From Paenibacillus thiaminolyticus (GTDB lineage Bacteria > Bacillota > Bacilli > Paenibacillales > Paenibacillaceae), in NCBI RefSeq assembly GCF_007066085.1, contig NZ_CP041405.1, positions 5,983,501 through 6,047,500 of the forward strand: a stretch of 64,000 nucleotides of DNA, read 5' to 3'. Below are positions 62,048-64,000 of this stretch, piece after piece; positions within the stretch are counted from its first letter, which is position 1; each line of letters begins with the position of its first letter. Under the pieces are notes generated by a model. It made no database searches. It was not told the origin of the DNA and saw only the letters and a list, made by a program, of their open reading frames with translations. The translations under genes and the position numbers were made by a program.

Positions 62048-63793
62048 TTGAACAAGCGTTCTTTAAATGGAGCACAATTTGCCAGTATGGTTCTGGGCGG
62101 GGCCGATTCGCTCAATCGCCATGCCGAACACGTCAATACATTGAACGTTTTTCCAGTCCCGGATGGAGATACGGGGACGAACATGAATTTGACGATGACA
62201 GCGGGCATTACCGAAATGAAAGCGAAGCCGTCCACGTCTATCGCCAAAACGGCGGAGGTGTTGTCCAAAGGGCTGCTTATGGGCGCCCGGGGGAACTCGG
62301 GAGTAATTCTGTCCCAATTGTTCCGGGGATTTAGCCGGGCCGTAGCGGGCCTTGACGAAGTGAACGCATTCCAATTCGCCCATGCGCTGCAAGGCGGCGT
62401 GGACACTGCTTATAAAGCTGTGGTCAAGCCTGTGGAAGGCACGATACTGACGGTCGCGAGAGAAACGGCCAAGCATGCCGTCCATATTGCGCGCCGGACG
62501 CCGGACTTGGTCGAGTTCATGCGGGAAGTGACGAACAAGGCCAAGGAAGCGCTGGCCAAGACGCCGGATATGCTGCCCGTGCTGAAGCAAGTCGGGGTCG
62601 TCGACTCCGGCGGACAAGGCTTGGTCTATATTTATGAAGGATTTCTGGCTGTGCTGGAAGCAGGGGCGGAAGGAACCGTTGAAAGTCCCGCCCAAGCCGT
62701 CATATCGGTTCCGGTCGAGAAGACGACCGCGGCGCCAAAGCCTGCACAAGCCAAGCTGCATACGGAAGACATCGAATTTTTATATGATATGGAATTCTTT
62801 ATCGATCGTGCCCGCAATCGCGCTGCAGCTGTGCCGTTTCATGAAGATATATTCAGGAAAGCGCTCGCAAAAAATGGGGATTCCATTATCGTCATCGCAG
62901 ACGACGATATTATCAAAGTCCATGTTCATTCCCGTAAGCCGGGCGAAGTGCTTGATCTGGCGATGCAGTACGGGGAATTGATCCGGATTCATATTTTGAA
63001 CATGCGCGAGCAGCATCGCGATATTTTGCAAGGGGAGCATGGGGAAGTGTCCGCGATGCCGGAGCTGTTCGCGGAGATGCCGCTTGCGGATATCGTCACG
63101 GAGAGCGTTCCGGTTGAACCGCCTGCGGATGAGATCGCTCAATACGGCTTCATCGCCGTGGCGATGGGACAGGGCATCCACGACATCTTCACCAGCCTCG
63201 GGGTGGATATCGTTCTGTCCGGCGGTCAGACGATGAATCCGAGCACGCAGGATTTCATCGATGCTATCGGTAAGATAACGGCGCAGCACATCTTCATCCT
63301 GCCGAACAATTCGAATATTGTGATGGCGGCGAAGCAGGCAGCCGAATTCGTGGACCGTGAAGTGACGGTCATCGAGACGAAGACGATCCCGCAAGGCATT
63401 GCGGCGGCCTTCGCCTTCCAGGAGGACGAGGACCTGGAGGTGAATCGGACCGCGATGCAGGATGCGGTCAGCCATATTGTGTCCGGACAAGTTACTTATG
63501 CCGTGCGCGATACGACGCTGGACGGGCTAGATATTAAGGCAGGCCACTATATGGGCATCGCCAACGGCAAGATTGTCGTAACGACCGACTCGATGAGAGA
63601 CACGCTGCAGCAATTGCTCACGCAGATGCTGGAGGACGGCGGCGAGGTGATTACGCTGCTTACAGGCGAAGAGGCGAAGGCGGACGATACGGAAGCGCTA
63701 ATCGAATGGTTAAGCGAGCATTATCCGGATGCGGAAGTGGAAGTCCATCAGGGCGGTCAGCCTATTTATGCATATCTTATCTCAGTTGAGTAG
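62048..63793 (+). CDS. fakA: Fatty acid kinase catalytic subunit FakA (YloV)
   Basis: A 581-residue DAK-type kinase that phosphorylates fatty acids held by a FakB carrier for use in phospholipid synthesis. The nucleotide site VFPVPDGDTGTNMNLTM and GARGNSGVILSQLFRGF (DhaL domain) lie at the N-terminus. The middle and C-terminal halves (GLGVD-like SLGVDIVLSGGQTMNPST) bind the partner. Start is TTG 62048 after AGGAAGGGGAA. Upstream yloU is 15 bases away. Confidence 0.95.
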   Translation: MNKRSLNGAQFASMVLGGADSLNRHAEHVNTLNVFPVPDGDTGTNMNLTMTAGITEMKAKPSTSIAKTAEVLSKGLLMGARGNSGVILSQLFRGFSRAVAGLDEVNAFQFAHALQGGVDTAYKAVVKPVEGTILTVARETAKHAVHIARRTPDLVEFMREVTNKAKEALAKTPDMLPVLKQVGVVDSGGQGLVYIYEGFLAVLEAGAEGTVESPAQAVISVPVEKTTAAPKPAQAKLHTEDIEFLYDMEFFIDRARNRAAAVPFHEDIFRKALAKNGDSIIVIADDDIIKVHVHSRKPGEVLDLAMQYGELIRIHILNMREQHRDILQGEHGEVSAMPELFAEMPLADIVTESVPVEPPADEIAQYGFIAVAMGQGIHDIFTSLGVDIVLSGGQTMNPSTQDFIDAIGKITAQHIFILPNNSNIVMAAKQAAEFVDREVTVIETKTIPQGIAAAFAFQEDEDLEVNRTAMQDAVSHIVSGQVTYAVRDTTLDGLDIKAGHYMGIANGKIVVTTDSMRDTLQQLLTQMLEDGGEVITLLTGEEAKADDTEALIEWLSEHYPDAEVEVHQGGQPIYAYLISVE

Positions 63794-63809
63794 CGAAGGA
63801 GGGATGTGA

Positions 63810-64000
63810 ATGGCATCTATCCGTATCGTCACGGATAGCACAGCGGATATTCCACAGGAATTACGCGAACGCTATCGCATTGAGATGATTCCGCTCAAGG
63901 TGCATTTCGGGAACGATATGTACCAGGATGCGGTTACGATCAGTGCAGAGCGGTTCTATCAATTGCTTGTTGAAGCGAAGCGGCTGCCTACAACGTCCCA
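63810..64000 (+). CDS. DegV/FakB family fatty-acid-binding protein (partial, cut by window end)
   Basis: Only the first 63 codons are present. MASIRIVTDSTADIPQELRE matches the DegV family, whose members (FakB) hold fatty acids for FakA. ATG 63810 has AAGGAGGG upstream and lies 16 bases after fakA, so the kinase and its carrier are in one operon. Confidence 0.9.
   Translation, partial: MASIRIVTDSTADIPQELRERYRIEMIPLKVHFGNDMYQDAVTISAERFYQLLVEAKRLPTTS

Overview
The window looks like chromosomal DNA from a Gram-positive, endospore-forming member of the Bacillales, most likely Paenibacillus or a close relative. The evidence is: a 26-residue SpoVM, RemA, CcpA, a YtxJ-type bacilliredoxin, YlbF/YlbG, YlaN, RqcH and PrkC/PrpC; gene order that follows Bacillus subtilis in several blocks; AGGAGG-type ribosome binding sites; and moderately high GC with many repeat-filled intergenic gaps. 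I saw no rRNA, tRNA, prophage or CRISPR array. Organism assignment is inference from gene content.

Region 1 (1-5.5 kb): a repeat-filled intergenic stretch, a PTS EIICBA permease overlapping a PTS enzyme I gene, then a decayed, internally deleted IS1182-like element. Region 2 (5.5-13.2 kb): a PfpI-family gene, a zinc-ribbon protein, then a carbon-metabolism block: ytxJ, ccpA, mtnN, and the acetate control unit, with acuA-acuC divergent from acsA. AcsA is expected to be switched off by AcuA acetylation of Lys551 and back on by AcuC; CcpA is encoded 3 kb away and a candidate cre site lies in the acsA leader. Region 3 (13.2-26.2 kb): a class A PBP with fibronectin-type modules, rpsD, a GAF-GGDEF protein, a lipoprotein, an M29 aminopeptidase, an HPr-like protein without the phosphorylatable His, ylaN, a deleted Ca2+/H+ antiporter pseudogene, an Asp23/Gls24 protein, and yugN-ftsW.

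Region 4 (26.4-35.7 kb): an M20 amidohydrolase, a CBS-pair protein, an XPB-like helicase overlapping a helicase-associated partner gene, ylbF-ylbG (Y-complex), a conserved hypothetical, and a LysR regulator overlapping a PHP-domain phosphoesterase gene. Region 5 (35.7-64 kb) follows the B. subtilis ylo cluster: rqcH (divergent), yloB, yitJ (inserted), yloC, remA, gmk, rpoZ, coaBC, priA, def, fmt, rsmB, rlmN, prpC, prkC, rsgA, rpe, a small membrane protein where thiN would be, spoVM, rpmB (opposite strand), yloU, fakA and the start of a DegV/FakB gene cut by the window end.

The coding part is mostly conserved housekeeping. The least explained material is between genes: three loci of ~50-bp-period palindromic TGCAG repeats, and unrelated tandem arrays with periods of about 12, 14-15, 32, 34, 37, 49 and 87 bp, several of them breaking gene order that is contiguous in B. 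subtilis. The most interesting protein systems are the XPB-like helicase with its companion and the His-less HPr-like protein.
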